Shown here: piece after piece, positions 25,159 through 33,614 of the stretch
Position numbering within the stretch: position 1 is the first letter of the stretch
Layout of the letters: each line of letters begins with the position of its first letter
Program-made: the position numbers and the translations under genes
Assembly: GCF_900089605.1 (NCBI RefSeq)
Contig: NZ_LT594324.1
Span: 4,154,001 to 4,218,000, forward strand
Length of the DNA: 64,000 nucleotides
Reading direction: 5' to 3'
Origin: Micromonospora narathiwatensis
GTDB lineage: Bacteria; Actinomycetota; Actinomycetes; Mycobacteriales; Micromonosporaceae
The notes under the pieces: model-generated
Databases searched by the model: none
Told to the model about the DNA's origin: nothing
What the model saw: the letters and a program-made list of their open reading frames with translations, nothing else

Positions 25159-25398
25159 ATGGTCGATCCGTTGTCGCCGACACCGCTGTACGTCCAGGTC
25201 GCCAATCTCGTGGCGAAGCGCATCGCGGACGGCGAGCTGGAGCCACTTCGTCCGATACCGAGCGAGTCCCAGTTGCAGCAGGAGTACGGCGTGGCTCGGG
25301 GCACTGTCCGACAGGCCGTACGCCTGCTGCGGGACCGCGGGCTGGTGATGACGGTCCCGCAGCGGGGCACTTACGTCGCCGAGAAGGCTGGGCAGTAA
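25159..25398 (+). CDS. GntR-type transcriptional regulator, DNA-binding domain only
   Basis: 79 aa. The whole protein is one GntR winged helix: PLYVQVANLVAKRIADGELE, PSESQLQQEYGVARGTVRQA (recognition helix) and DRGLVMTVPQRGTYVAEK (wing). There is no effector domain, so it likely responds by level or partner rather than ligand. Such minimal GntR proteins are common controllers of actinomycete integrative elements. AAGGTGG precedes the ATG. It is divergent from the small operon over the palindrome at 25093. Confidence 0.88.
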   Translation: MVDPLSPTPLYVQVANLVAKRIADGELEPLRPIPSESQLQQEYGVARGTVRQAVRLLRDRGLVMTVPQRGTYVAEKAGQ

Positions 25399-25545
25399 CA
25401 GCCCTTGCGCGCCGCGATGCCCGGCAGGATCGAGCATCCGGCGACCGTGCAACGTACGTGCCGTCAAGGAGTAGCCGGCGTACGCGAGGGCAACGGCAGC
25501 ACAAGTCGCTCGCCAGTCACGCCCCTCGCTGCTTCACTTCACCGG

Positions 25546-26442
25546 ATGATTGCCGAGGAGAAGCTGCGATCGTGCCTGGCAAACCTCTGGGGCGTGACTG
25601 ACGCGACGGTGGAGCCGCACCACGGGGGCATGAACTCGGCGACCTGGTTCGTCACGGCCGGGGCGGAGAGTTGGGTCGCCAAGGCGGTCGCGCCGGCTGC
25701 ACGCCGGTCCCTCCTGGGCGGACTCACCGTCGCCGGCCACGTCGACGCGGCGGGAATCCCCACAGGCGCCCCGGCGACGACCCGACAGGGCGAGATCATC
25801 GCGGACGTCGAGGGGATTCCGCTCGCGCTGCTGCGTCGGGTCGACGGGGACGGGCTGTCCGGCGGCACCCCCGACGAGCAGCGGTTGATCGGCCGGACCC
25901 TCGGCCGGGTGCACGAGGTGTTGCGGGAGGTCTCGGTCAAGGACGCCGACCGATTCCACTGGGTGGATGTCCAGGCCGCGCATCTGGCGGTACGGCCCTG
26001 GATCCGGCCGGCGGTCGCCGCCGCGGTGGCCGCGTACGAGGCTCTTGACCCGTCGACGCTCTCCTGGGGCCTGTTGCACACCGATCCGGCGCCGGAGGCA
26101 TTCCTGCTGGACCGCCGGACCGGGGTCTGCGGGCTGATCGACTGGAGCGTGGCGATCACCGGTCCGTTGCTCTATGACCTCGCCTCGGCGGTGATGTACG
26201 CCGGCGGCCCTCGCCGGGCGGTCTGCCTGATCGAGGCGTATCTGACGAGGCGGACCCTCACCCGCGCCGAAGTGGAGCACGGGCTGCCGACCATGTTGCG
26301 GTTCCGCTGGGCGGTGCAGGCTGACTATTTCGCCCGCCGCCTGGCCACCGGTGACCTCACCGGACTCGCGAACAACGAGGGAAACGAGAAGGGCCTGGAA
26401 GACGCACGCCACCGGCTGAGCCAGATTCCGCAGAACACGTAG
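25546..26442 (+). CDS. Aminoglycoside phosphotransferase (APH) family protein
   Basis: 298 aa from ATG 25546; upstream in-frame starts lack family similarity. Kinase-like fold with N-lobe HHGGMNSATWFVTAG near residue 26 and a lysine in SWVAKAVAPAA. The catalytic loop LLHTDPAPEAFLLD near residue 180 takes the place of HGDLHxxN, and GLIDWSVAITGPLLYDLA follows with the metal-binding Asp. The HTDPAPEAF form is a recognisable actinobacterial branch of unknown substrate, so antibiotic resistance should not be assumed. It may belong to the mobile segment or be its chromosomal neighbour. Confidence 0.82.
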   Translation: MIAEEKLRSCLANLWGVTDATVEPHHGGMNSATWFVTAGAESWVAKAVAPAARRSLLGGLTVAGHVDAAGIPTGAPATTRQGEIIADVEGIPLALLRRVDGDGLSGGTPDEQRLIGRTLGRVHEVLREVSVKDADRFHWVDVQAAHLAVRPWIRPAVAAAVAAYEALDPSTLSWGLLHTDPAPEAFLLDRRTGVCGLIDWSVAITGPLLYDLASAVMYAGGPRRAVCLIEAYLTRRTLTRAEVEHGLPTMLRFRWAVQADYFARRLATGDLTGLANNEGNEKGLEDARHRLSQIPQNT

Positions 26443-26472
26443 CTGGCCCCCGGTCCGCAGACGCCCGTGTCG

Positions 26473-27087
26473 TCACCCTTTGACGGTGCCGAAGGCGGGC
26501 GCGCCGGCGCTGTCGTAGGTCAGCATCGTCACCCCGCTGGCGGAGGTGCGGGTGTCGGTCAGCCGCAGGCCGGCCGGCGGCACCCCGTCGACGAAGAGTC
26601 GCTGTCCGCGGCCCAGGACCACGGGGAAGACCAGCAGGTGGTACGTGTCGATCAGGCCCTCGCGCATCAGCGAGCGGGCGAGTGCCCCGCTGCCGTGCAC
26701 CTGGAGTTCGCGGCCGGGCCGGTTCTTCAGTTCGGTGATGGCGGTGACCAGGTCGTCGCCGAGGCGCTGCGATCCCGACCAGGTCAGCTCGTCGGTACGG
26801 TTCGTGGCGACGTACTTGGGCAGCCGGTTGAGCGGGTTGTCGGACCCGCCCTGGGCGGGGTCGGTGACGTGCGGCCAGTAGGCCGCCATGATGTCGTAGG
26901 TGCGGCGGCCGAGCAGGAGGGCGTCGGCCCGGTCGAGGACCGCGCTCATGTAGCCGCCGACCGTCTCGTCGAAGTGCGGCGGCAGCCACCCGCCGAGGTC
27001 GAACCCGCCGCTGCGGTCCTCCTCGGGGGCGCCGGGGGCCTGCATGACGCCGTCCAGGGTCAGGAACGTGGTGATCGTGAGTCGCAC
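26473..27087 (-). CDS. Dihydrofolate reductase-like (RibD C-terminal domain) protein
   Basis: 204 aa from GTG 27087, with GGGAGG upstream. YwjB/RibD-C fold: ITTFLTLDGVMQAPGAPEED at the N-terminus, ADALLLGRRTYDIMAAYWP near residue 53, and LQVHGSGALARSLMREGLID near residue 122 as the NADPH-binding part. LLVFPVVLGRGQRLFVDG follows. The family reduces pterin- or deazaflavin-like substrates, but the true substrate of these stand-alone forms is usually unknown. Confidence 0.88.
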   Translation of the reverse strand: MRLTITTFLTLDGVMQAPGAPEEDRSGGFDLGGWLPPHFDETVGGYMSAVLDRADALLLGRRTYDIMAAYWPHVTDPAQGGSDNPLNRLPKYVATNRTDELTWSGSQRLGDDLVTAITELKNRPGRELQVHGSGALARSLMREGLIDTYHLLVFPVVLGRGQRLFVDGVPPAGLRLTDTRTSASGVTMLTYDSAGAPAFGTVKG

Positions 27088-27280
27088 GATGTCGCCTCCC
27101 TCGTTGACCGGCCCGCGCCGGCTCTCACCATTGCCGACGGCCGGGAGACGACCGATTCGACAACCCAACCAGACACTAAATGTGACCTGCGACACACCCG
27201 CGAAACGACCCTGGTCCTCCGCACCGTGGAACAGCGACATCGGCTGGCCCACGGGACCGGCGCTTGTCGTATCTCCCGCC

Positions 27281-27286
27281 TACCGT
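27281..27286 (+). promoter_or_regulatory. -10 box of leaderless hydrolase gene
   Basis: TACCGT, 6 nt before ATG 27293. Confidence 0.6.
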
Positions 27287-27292
27287 GGGCGG

Positions 27293-27859
27293 ATGACCGA
27301 GATTCTGTTGTTCCACCATGCCCTCGGGCAGACCCCGGGCTTTCTGGAGTTCGCCGACCGGTGGCGCGGAGCCGGCCACACCGTGCACACCCCCGACCTG
27401 TACGAGGGCGCCACGTTCGAATCTGTCGAAGAGGGCGTGGCGCACGCCGAGGGGATCGGCTTCGGCGAGATCATTCGACGGGGTACGGCCGCCGCCGCGT
27501 CCCTGCCGGAGCGGATCGTCTACGCCGGCGTCTCGCTCGGGGTGCTGCCGGCGCAGTCGCTCGCCCAGCGGCGGCCCGGCGCGCGGGGCGCGCTGCTGCT
27601 GGAGAGCGCGGTGCCGCCGGAGAGCTTCGGCGGCCCCTGGCCGGCCGGGGTCCCGGCGCAGTTGCACGCGATGGCCGACGACGAGCTGGCCGAGGTGCCG
27701 GTCATGCGGGAGGTGGCGGGCCAGATCGACGCCGCCGAGCTTTTCCTCTACCCGGGCGGCGGCCACCTCTTCACCGATCGCGGCACGAAGGCGTACGACG
27801 AGGCCGCGACGACCCTGCTCCTGCGCCGCACGCTGGACTTCCTCGACCGGGTCGGCTGA
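27293..27859 (+). CDS. Dienelactone hydrolase-like alpha/beta hydrolase
   Basis: 188 aa. The fold follows dienelactone hydrolase: ILLFHHALGQTPGFLEFADR, a strand then TVHTPDLYEG, the nucleophile elbow YAGVSLGVLPAQ near residue 83, an acid region and the final YPGGGHLFTD with the His. True DLH has Cys at the nucleophile; here it is Ser (GVSLG). Probably a small cytosolic esterase. It is closed by a strong hairpin. Confidence 0.82.
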   Translation: MTEILLFHHALGQTPGFLEFADRWRGAGHTVHTPDLYEGATFESVEEGVAHAEGIGFGEIIRRGTAAAASLPERIVYAGVSLGVLPAQSLAQRRPGARGALLLESAVPPESFGGPWPAGVPAQLHAMADDELAEVPVMREVAGQIDAAELFLYPGGGHLFTDRGTKAYDEAATTLLLRRTLDFLDRVG

Positions 27860-27948
27860 CCTCGCCGGCGTCGAGCGGCGCCGGATCGGCGAGGTGGCGG
27901 GAAAAGCCCATCCCGAACACCGCCACATCGGCGATCCGCCGGGACGGC

Positions 27949-28006
27949 ACCGGTCACCCTCGGTGCCCGCCGGGCAGCGACCCGCCGCGCACCGAGGGTG
28001 ACCGGT
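27949..28006 (+). terminator. Strong hairpin terminator
   Basis: Perfect 18-bp arms (ACCGGTCACCCTCGGTGC on the left) with a 22-nt loop, 89 nt after the hydrolase stop and before the two-component locus. A decayed hairpin (27889-27933) just upstream resembles the one at 2598-2638. Confidence 0.75.
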
Positions 28007-28086
28007 TACGGTTTGGCATGTTATTCTCCGGCGTCGATCTAGGCCGCCGGACCCGACCGGGTCGCAGCCGGAAGGACCCTCCCCCG

Positions 28087-29265
28087 ATGCCGGTCGTTGG
28101 CGTCACGACCTCGCCCCCGGCCCCGCTGGACCGGCCGGGAGGCGGCGCGTTCACTCTGGTCTTCACCACCCTGCCGGCGCTGCTCCGGCTGACCTGTGGC
28201 CTGGTCGCTGCGGTGGTGGCCCTGGCGGTCCGCACCCCGCCGGTCCGGGTCGCGCTGCTGGTGCCGGTGGTCGCCGTGCTGACCGCCTGGTCCGTCTGGT
28301 ACGCGGTCCGCGCGCTGCGGCACGGGGCCACCGGTGCCATGGTGGCCGGCGACGTCGCGCTCACCACCGGGGCCGGGCTGGCGATCCCCTGGCTGGTCGC
28401 GCCGGAGGTGCTGCCCGGCGAGGTGAGCTGGATCGCGGTGCTCGCCAGCACCACCGTGATCAACGCACAGGCCACCGCCCCGGCGCGCTGGTCGGTCCCG
28501 GCCGGGTTGCTGGTCACCGCCGGCTACGCGACCGGCGCGACCGCCGCCGGCAACCCGGTCGAGGCGCGGTCGCACGCGATGACGCTGCTGGTGCAGACCG
28601 GCATCACGGCGGGGATATCCGCGGTGATGCGGCGCCGGATCGGGCACGCCGACACCGCCTTCGCCGACTACCAGCGGCTGGCCCGCGAGGCGGTGGTGGC
28701 GCGCGCCGCCCGGGAGGCCGAGCGGCGGCAGAACCGCGACCTGCACGACACCGTGCTCGGCACGCTGACCATGGTCGGGCTCGGCGCGCTCCCCGGCCTG
28801 TCGGTCACGCTGCGCGAACGGTGCGCGGCGGACCTGCGTACCCTCGCCGCCCTGGCCGACGCCAGGTCGGCGCCGGCGGCCGGCCCGGTTGCGTTGGACG
28901 ACCGGCTGCGCACGGTCCTGGCCCGGCTGCCGGAGCTGCCGGTGACCGCGACGCTCACGCCGTGCGCGCTGCCGGCGGAGGTCGCCGGCGCGCTGGCGGA
29001 CAGCGCCGCCGCCGCGCTGGCCAACGTGGTCCGGCACGCGTCGGATGCCACCACCACGCTGCGCCTGGCCCGGGACGCCGACACCGTCGTGGTCGAGGTG
29101 GCCGACGACGGCCCTGGCTTCGACCCGGCCACCGTCCCCGCCCACCGGTACGGGCTGCGCGAGTCGATCATCGGGCGGATGGCTTCGGTGGGCGGCCGGG
29201 CAGAGGTGACTTCCGCCCCTGGCGCCGGCACCCGGATCCGACTGGAGTGGACCGGTGTCGACTGA
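28087..29265 (+). CDS. Sensor histidine kinase (DesK/NarX-like)
   Basis: 392 aa. Residues about 20-180 hold several membrane helices, so the input domain is a membrane bundle without a large outer sensor. The phospho-acceptor box RRQNRDLHDTVLGTLTMV lies near residue 220, and the ATPase domain follows with LANVVRHASDATTTL (N box), VEVADDGPGFDP (G1) and GAGTRIRLEW at the end. It should autophosphorylate on His and pass phosphate to the response regulator at 30487. It overlaps the next gene by 11 nt. Confidence 0.88.
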   Translation: MPVVGVTTSPPAPLDRPGGGAFTLVFTTLPALLRLTCGLVAAVVALAVRTPPVRVALLVPVVAVLTAWSVWYAVRALRHGATGAMVAGDVALTTGAGLAIPWLVAPEVLPGEVSWIAVLASTTVINAQATAPARWSVPAGLLVTAGYATGATAAGNPVEARSHAMTLLVQTGITAGISAVMRRRIGHADTAFADYQRLAREAVVARAAREAERRQNRDLHDTVLGTLTMVGLGALPGLSVTLRERCAADLRTLAALADARSAPAAGPVALDDRLRTVLARLPELPVTATLTPCALPAEVAGALADSAAAALANVVRHASDATTTLRLARDADTVVVEVADDGPGFDPATVPAHRYGLRESIIGRMASVGGRAEVTSAPGAGTRIRLEWTGVD

Positions 29266-30517
29266 CCTGGGTGCGGCCCTCGACGGCGCCGCCCGCCGCC
29301 CCGGCGCGCCGGCCGTCGGGTGGGCCGGGGCGGTCGACGGGACGCGGCGGGCCGACCGGGCGGAGCCGGCCGGCGCGGCGGCGGGCGCGGTGGCGACCGC
29401 CTCCGACCGGGCCGCCCGCATCGGGGCGGTCACCATCGCGTTGGCCTGGCACCTGGCGATCGACCTGCCGGCGCTGTCCGGCGCCGGCACCTCGCCCGCC
29501 GCCTCGACCGTGGTCGCCGCGGCCTGGCTGGTGACCGCGGCGGTCGGCGTGGCGGCCGGCGTACGCCTGCTGCGCGGCGGCCTGCCGCCCGCCCGGCGGC
29601 TGGCGGCGGTGCTGCTGGTGGTCGACGCGGCGGTCTTCGCGGCGGTCGGCGGCGAGCAACTGTTCGCCGCGGCGAACTGGGTCTGGGGCGGCCTGGTCTG
29701 GTTCTTCCTGCTGGTGCTCTGGCGGCGGCCGGTCCGGTGGCTGCTGGCGCTGCTCGGCGCGCACGCGACGATCGCCCTCATCGTGGTGGTCGCCGACGGC
29801 GCGACCGCCCCGGCCGACCTCGCCCGCTACGCGATGTACGTCTACGGCACCTCCTCGCTGCCCGTCGCGGTCTTCGTCGGTGGCGGCGCGCTCGCCATCC
29901 TGGCCCGGGACCGGGCCGGCACGGCGGCGGCGACGCTGGTGGTCGAGGCGGAACGGGTGGCGGCGGAGCGGGCCCGGACGGAGCGGCGTGCCCGGCTGGC
30001 CCTGGTCAGCGGCACCGCCGAGGAGGTGCTGGCCGAGTTGGCCGCCGGCGACGCCGACCCGGCCGACCCGGAGGTGCGCCGCCGCTGCGTACTGGCCGCG
30101 GCACGGCTGCGTCGCCTGATCGCCGAGTCGGACGACGTGCCCGACCCGCTGCTGCACGAGCTGCGGGCCGCGGCGGACCTGGCGGAGCGCGACGGACTGC
30201 CGATCGAACTGGTCGCCGTCGGCGTGCCACCGGAGCTTCCGGTCGAGGTGCGTCGACGGCTGACCGACCCGCTCACCACGGCACTCGCCGACGCCCGGGG
30301 GTCGGCCCGGCTGACCGTTGTCGCCGGCCCGGACGAGGTGGTGGTCAGCCTCGTCACCCCCGACCACGACGGGCCCGACACGAGCGGGCCGCCGGGCACG
30401 ACCAGCCCGCCGGACACGGACGGGGACGGGGACGGGGACGGGGAAGGGTCGGTGGAACTCGAGCACGAGCGGGACGGGGAGATCAGATGGACGCAGACGC
30501 GGTGGCGCAGGACGTGA
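29255..30517 (+). CDS. Membrane pseudokinase of the two-component locus
   Basis: 420 aa. Like its neighbour it starts with several membrane helices (residues about 55-215) and then a helical segment (ERARTERRARLALVSGT) where a DHp domain would be. No His stands at the expected place, and the following region (EVRRRLTDPLTTALADARGS) lacks N and G boxes, so ATP binding is unlikely. It ends in a disordered tail with DGDGDGDGEG coded by a GGGGAC-type repeat. Overlap with both flanking genes (11 and 31 nt) implies co-translation. It may sense a signal and modulate the true kinase. Confidence 0.75.
   Translation: MSTDLGAALDGAARRPGAPAVGWAGAVDGTRRADRAEPAGAAAGAVATASDRAARIGAVTIALAWHLAIDLPALSGAGTSPAASTVVAAAWLVTAAVGVAAGVRLLRGGLPPARRLAAVLLVVDAAVFAAVGGEQLFAAANWVWGGLVWFFLLVLWRRPVRWLLALLGAHATIALIVVVADGATAPADLARYAMYVYGTSSLPVAVFVGGGALAILARDRAGTAAATLVVEAERVAAERARTERRARLALVSGTAEEVLAELAAGDADPADPEVRRRCVLAAARLRRLIAESDDVPDPLLHELRAAADLAERDGLPIELVAVGVPPELPVEVRRRLTDPLTTALADARGSARLTVVAGPDEVVVSLVTPDHDGPDTSGPPGTTSPPDTDGDGDGDGEGSVELEHERDGEIRWTQTRWRRT
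30412..30446 (+). repeat. GACGGG hexanucleotide repeat
   Basis: About five tandem GACGGG-type units coding for Asp-Gly pairs near the C-terminus of the pseudokinase. A hexamer repeat keeps the frame, so copy changes alter only linker length. Confidence 0.75.
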
Positions 30518-31203
30518 CGGGCGGGCCGCCGATCGGCGTGGCGATCGTGGACGACCATCCGGTGGTGATCGACGGGGTACGCGCCTGGCTGGCCGGCGAG
30601 CGGCGGCTGCGCGTACTGGCCACCGGCGACGATCCGGACGTGGTGCTGCGGGCCGCCCCGGAGGCCGAGGTGGTCCTGCTCGACCTCCGGCTGCACGGGC
30701 GGATGGTGATCGACAAGCTGGCCGAGCTGAGCGCCGCCGGACGGCGGGTGGTGGTCTACTCCGAGCACACCGACCCGGACACCATGCTCGCCGCGCTGGA
30801 CGCGGGCGCGGTGGCGTTCCTGGCCAAGCACGAGGGACGCGAGCACTGTGTGGCGACCGTGCTCGCCGCGGCGAGCGACCGGCCGTACGTGCCGCCGGCG
30901 CTGGCCGGGGCGATGGTCGGCGATCCCCGGCCGGACCGGCCCGCGCTGTCGGACAAGGAGCGCGAGGCCCTGCTGCTGTGGTTCCAGTCGATGTCGAAGG
31001 CGTCGGTGGCCCGCCGGATGCGGATCAGCGAGCACACGGTCAAGCAGTACGTGGACCGGGCGCGGATCAAATACACCCGCGCGGGCCGACCGGCCGCCAC
31101 CAAGGCGGCGCTGCTCGCCCGGGCGATCGAGGACGGACTCGTCCGGCCGGAAGAGATCGGCATCTACCGGTCACAGGCGTCCACCGACCGGCCGACCCCC
31201 TAA
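30487..31203 (+). CDS. NarL/LuxR-type response regulator
   Basis: 238 aa from ATG 30487, with GGGGAG upstream. Receiver domain: VAIVDDHPVVIDGVRAWL supplies the acidic pocket, VVLLDLRLHGR the phosphorylated Asp near residue 64, and FLAKHEG the conserved Lys. The C-terminal helix-turn-helix is ALSDKEREALLLW then SVARRMRISEHTVKQYVDRA. The gene is coupled to the two kinase-like genes before it, so it should be their output. Confidence 0.9.
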   Translation: MDADAVAQDVTGGPPIGVAIVDDHPVVIDGVRAWLAGERRLRVLATGDDPDVVLRAAPEAEVVLLDLRLHGRMVIDKLAELSAAGRRVVVYSEHTDPDTMLAALDAGAVAFLAKHEGREHCVATVLAAASDRPYVPPALAGAMVGDPRPDRPALSDKEREALLLWFQSMSKASVARRMRISEHTVKQYVDRARIKYTRAGRPAATKAALLARAIEDGLVRPEEIGIYRSQASTDRPTP

Positions 31204-31277
31204 CGGCTGTCATGACACCCGGCGGCGGGTGGGCCAGGCTCGGGATACCGGAAACCGTCTCCCGGGAGGTCGTGACC

Positions 31278-32018
31278 GTGCAGGAGGACGCCGCCCCCTT
31301 CTTCATCGGGCCGCACCGCTTCGACGCGGACGACCCCGCCCGTCCCGTGCTCGACCGGCGGTACGCGCTGATCCCCGAACCGGGCGAGCGGGTGCTCGGG
31401 CAGCACCGGCTCGGGGTGACGGGGCAGTTGCTCGGCCCCACGGAGAGCGTCCGCGCCTGGGAACTCTCCGCCCCGGCGGCGGTCACGGTGACCGACCGGC
31501 GGCTCGCCTACGTCTGCCCCGACGCCGAGTTGTCCGTGGTCCCCGCGCGGGACGGCCGGGCGTACCCCCGGCACCGCCGCCCGGTCCGGCTGTCCCGCCT
31601 GGTGAGCGGCCAGATCCGCTGGCAGTGGCCGTCCCGGCTGGAGCTGGCCGACGGCTCGGACGGCGGCGGCGAGCTGCGGGTGGTCTGCGACGCCCTGCGG
31701 ACCATCCGGCAGCCGTCCCTCGCTCTCGCCGGCCCGGACCCCCTGATCGTCGCGCTGGCCCGGCAGATACGCCGCGCGGTGGCCGCCTTCCGGCTGGTCC
31801 ACCCCGAACTGGTGGAACTCTCCCCGCCGGAGCGGGACACGCTGCTGGTCCGGGTCGGCGGGGCGCCGGGCCCGGCCCGGGGCGCGGTGACCCTGCCGGG
31901 GTCGCTGCCGGTGGAGTTCCTCTCCCGGGACGACTACTACCGCCCGGCGCGGGACGCCGTCCCGGCCTGGCCGCGGCTGGCGTCCCCGGCTCGGAACCGC
32001 CCCGGCTCCGCCTGCTGA
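31278..32018 (+). CDS. Hypothetical protein
   Basis: 246 aa from GTG 31278, with GGGAGGT 7 nt upstream; ATG 31212 is possible but has no ribosome binding site. Text such as ALIPEPGERVLGQHRLG and AVTVTDRRLAYVC resembles the strands of bacterial PH-like domains, but only weakly. No signal peptide or membrane helix. It lies 74 nt after the response regulator and may be transcribed with it. Confidence 0.6.
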   Translation: MQEDAAPFFIGPHRFDADDPARPVLDRRYALIPEPGERVLGQHRLGVTGQLLGPTESVRAWELSAPAAVTVTDRRLAYVCPDAELSVVPARDGRAYPRHRRPVRLSRLVSGQIRWQWPSRLELADGSDGGGELRVVCDALRTIRQPSLALAGPDPLIVALARQIRRAVAAFRLVHPELVELSPPERDTLLVRVGGAPGPARGAVTLPGSLPVEFLSRDDYYRPARDAVPAWPRLASPARNRPGSAC

Positions 32019-32079
32019 CCTCCGGCGAGGACGCGGCCGGTCGCGGTCCGTGCGGACCCGGCCGACCGCGCGGGGTGGG

Positions 32080-32829
32080 TCAGGCGGTACGGGCGCGGCG
32101 GCCCGGCCGGTCCAGCTCGGCGGCCTCCTCCGGGGTGGGGGCGGTGCCGCCGAGGTGGGCCGGCTGCCACCACGTGTCGTCGGGGCCGGCGGGCTGCTCC
32201 GGGTACGCCCGCTGGGCCCGGTCGACCAGCGCGCCCAGCCGGCTGCGCAGTTCGGCCGTCATCGTGGTGGCGTCCGGGTACCCGGCCGGGTCCATCGGCT
32301 CGCCCACCAGGATGGTGATCGGGGTGTGCCGCCGGGTGAGGGTGCGCGGTCGGCCCTTGGTCCAGAGCCGCTGGGTGCCCCAGACGGCGACCGGCAGCAG
32401 CGGCACGGCCGCCTGCTGGGCCATCCGGGCGGCCCCGCTCTTGAGTTCCTTGACGGTGAAGGAGCGGCTGATGGTCGCCTCCGGGAAGACGCCGACCACC
32501 TCGCCGCTCCGCAGCGCCGTCACCGCGGTCTGGTACGAGCCGGCGCCGGCCGCCCGGTTCACCGGGATGTGCTTCATGCCCCGCATGAGCGGTCCGGAGA
32601 CCTTGTGCCGGAAGACGGACTCCTTGGCCATGAACCGGACCAGCCGGTGGGACTCCTGCGCGCCGTATCCACAGAAGATGAAGTCCAGGTAGCTGACGTG
32701 GTTGCTGGCCAGCACCGCACCCCCGGTACGCGGCACATGTTGACTGCCCTCGATGGTCAGGCGCAGGTCGAGGACCCGGAACATCGTCTTGGCGGCGGCG
32801 ATCACGGGCGGGTACACGAGCTCCGGCAT
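32080..32829 (-). CDS. plsC: 1-acyl-sn-glycerol-3-phosphate acyltransferase
   Basis: 249 aa. PlsC-type enzyme making phosphatidic acid at the membrane. Catalytic motif SNHVSYLDFIF near residue 42 (NHxxxxD, the usual form), then KESVFRHKVSGPLMRG, MKHIPVNR, and FPEATISRSF near residue 115 in the place of the FPEGTRS phosphate-binding motif. The Gly-Thr-Arg to Ala-Thr-Ile change is seen in some actinobacterial branches. Tail about 40 residues, Pro-rich. Confidence 0.88.
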   Translation of the reverse strand: MPELVYPPVIAAAKTMFRVLDLRLTIEGSQHVPRTGGAVLASNHVSYLDFIFCGYGAQESHRLVRFMAKESVFRHKVSGPLMRGMKHIPVNRAAGAGSYQTAVTALRSGEVVGVFPEATISRSFTVKELKSGAARMAQQAAVPLLPVAVWGTQRLWTKGRPRTLTRRHTPITILVGEPMDPAGYPDATTMTAELRSRLGALVDRAQRAYPEQPAGPDDTWWQPAHLGGTAPTPEEAAELDRPGRRARTA

Positions 32830-32835
32830 CCGGCA

Positions 32836-32841
32836 ACTTTA
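32836..32841 (-). promoter_or_regulatory. -10 box of leaderless plsC
   Basis: TAAAGT on the minus strand, 6 nt before ATG 32829. Confidence 0.6.
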
Positions 32842-32948
32842 CCCCGGGTAGGTTACGCGACCGTAGGGATGAGAGATCCGCCGACAGCCGCGCTCTGCCC
32901 TGCGGAGAACCGCTCGCCGGCCGGCCCGGGATCGGGGACCATGCCCGG

Positions 32949-33596
32949 ATGACTCCACGTGCTGTCCTGCTCTGGATCCACGGTGGCGGCTGGCGGGCCC
33001 GGTACCACGAGGACGGCGCCGCGCTGGCGCCGCTCGGCCTGCGGGTGGTCGCGGCGACGTACCGGTTCGTGGCCGAGGCACGCTGGCCGGCCCAGCTCGA
33101 CGACGTACGCGCGGCGGCCCGGGCGGCCCGGTCCGCGGCCGGCGGGCTGCCGCTGCTGGTTGGCGGCGACTCGGCCGGCGGCATGCTGGCCCTGCACCTG
33201 GCCCTGCGCGGGGTGGACCGGCCGGGCGACGTCGCGGCGGCACTGGCGTACTGGGCACCGGTCGACCCGCTGGACCCGCGGTACCGGCGGTTGCGCGCCC
33301 ACGACGACCCGTGGACCGACCTGCTCGGCCACCCGCCCGCCACGGGCGACCCGGCCACCGTCGACGCCACGGTCGCCACCCACCTCGGGTCCGGCGTACC
33401 GGTGCTGCTGGTACACGGGCGGGAGGACGCGGCGGTGCCGGCCGGACAGTCGCTGGCGTTGAGCGGGCAGTTGCTCGCCGCCGGCCACCCGGTGCACTGC
33501 TGGATCACCCACGGCGGGCACGCCCTCGACCTGGCCCGGCCGGACATCCGGGCGGTCACCGCCGCCTTCCTGGACAGCGTCCTGCCGGCCGCCTGA
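32949..33596 (+). CDS. Esterase/lipase-type alpha/beta hydrolase
   Basis: 215 aa, hormone-sensitive-lipase type. It has the oxyanion motif WIHGGGW near residue 9, the nucleophile GGDSAGGMLALHLAL near residue 73, VLLVHGREDAAVP with the Asp near residue 158, and THGGHALD with the His near residue 188. A small cytosolic esterase; substrate unknown. It runs into the VOC gene after 18 nt. Confidence 0.87.
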   Translation: MTPRAVLLWIHGGGWRARYHEDGAALAPLGLRVVAATYRFVAEARWPAQLDDVRAAARAARSAAGGLPLLVGGDSAGGMLALHLALRGVDRPGDVAAALAYWAPVDPLDPRYRRLRAHDDPWTDLLGHPPATGDPATVDATVATHLGSGVPVLLVHGREDAAVPAGQSLALSGQLLAAGHPVHCWITHGGHALDLARPDIRAVTAAFLDSVLPAA

Positions 33597-33602
33597 CCCG
33601 AC

Positions 33603-33608
33603 TACCGT
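33603..33608 (+). promoter_or_regulatory. -10 box of leaderless VOC gene
   Basis: TACCGT, 6 nt before ATG 33615, giving the VOC gene its own promoter despite its closeness to the esterase. Confidence 0.55.
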
Positions 33609-33614
33609 CAGGAC

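Noticed and set aside
25405..25545. N-terminal extension of the phosphotransferase
   Set aside because: The added residues do not look like the family, and a later ATG fits the domain start.
25546..26442. Aminoglycoside resistance gene
   Set aside because: The catalytic loop (HTDPAPEAF) belongs to a broad actinobacterial kinase-like branch of unknown substrate; resistance is not supported.
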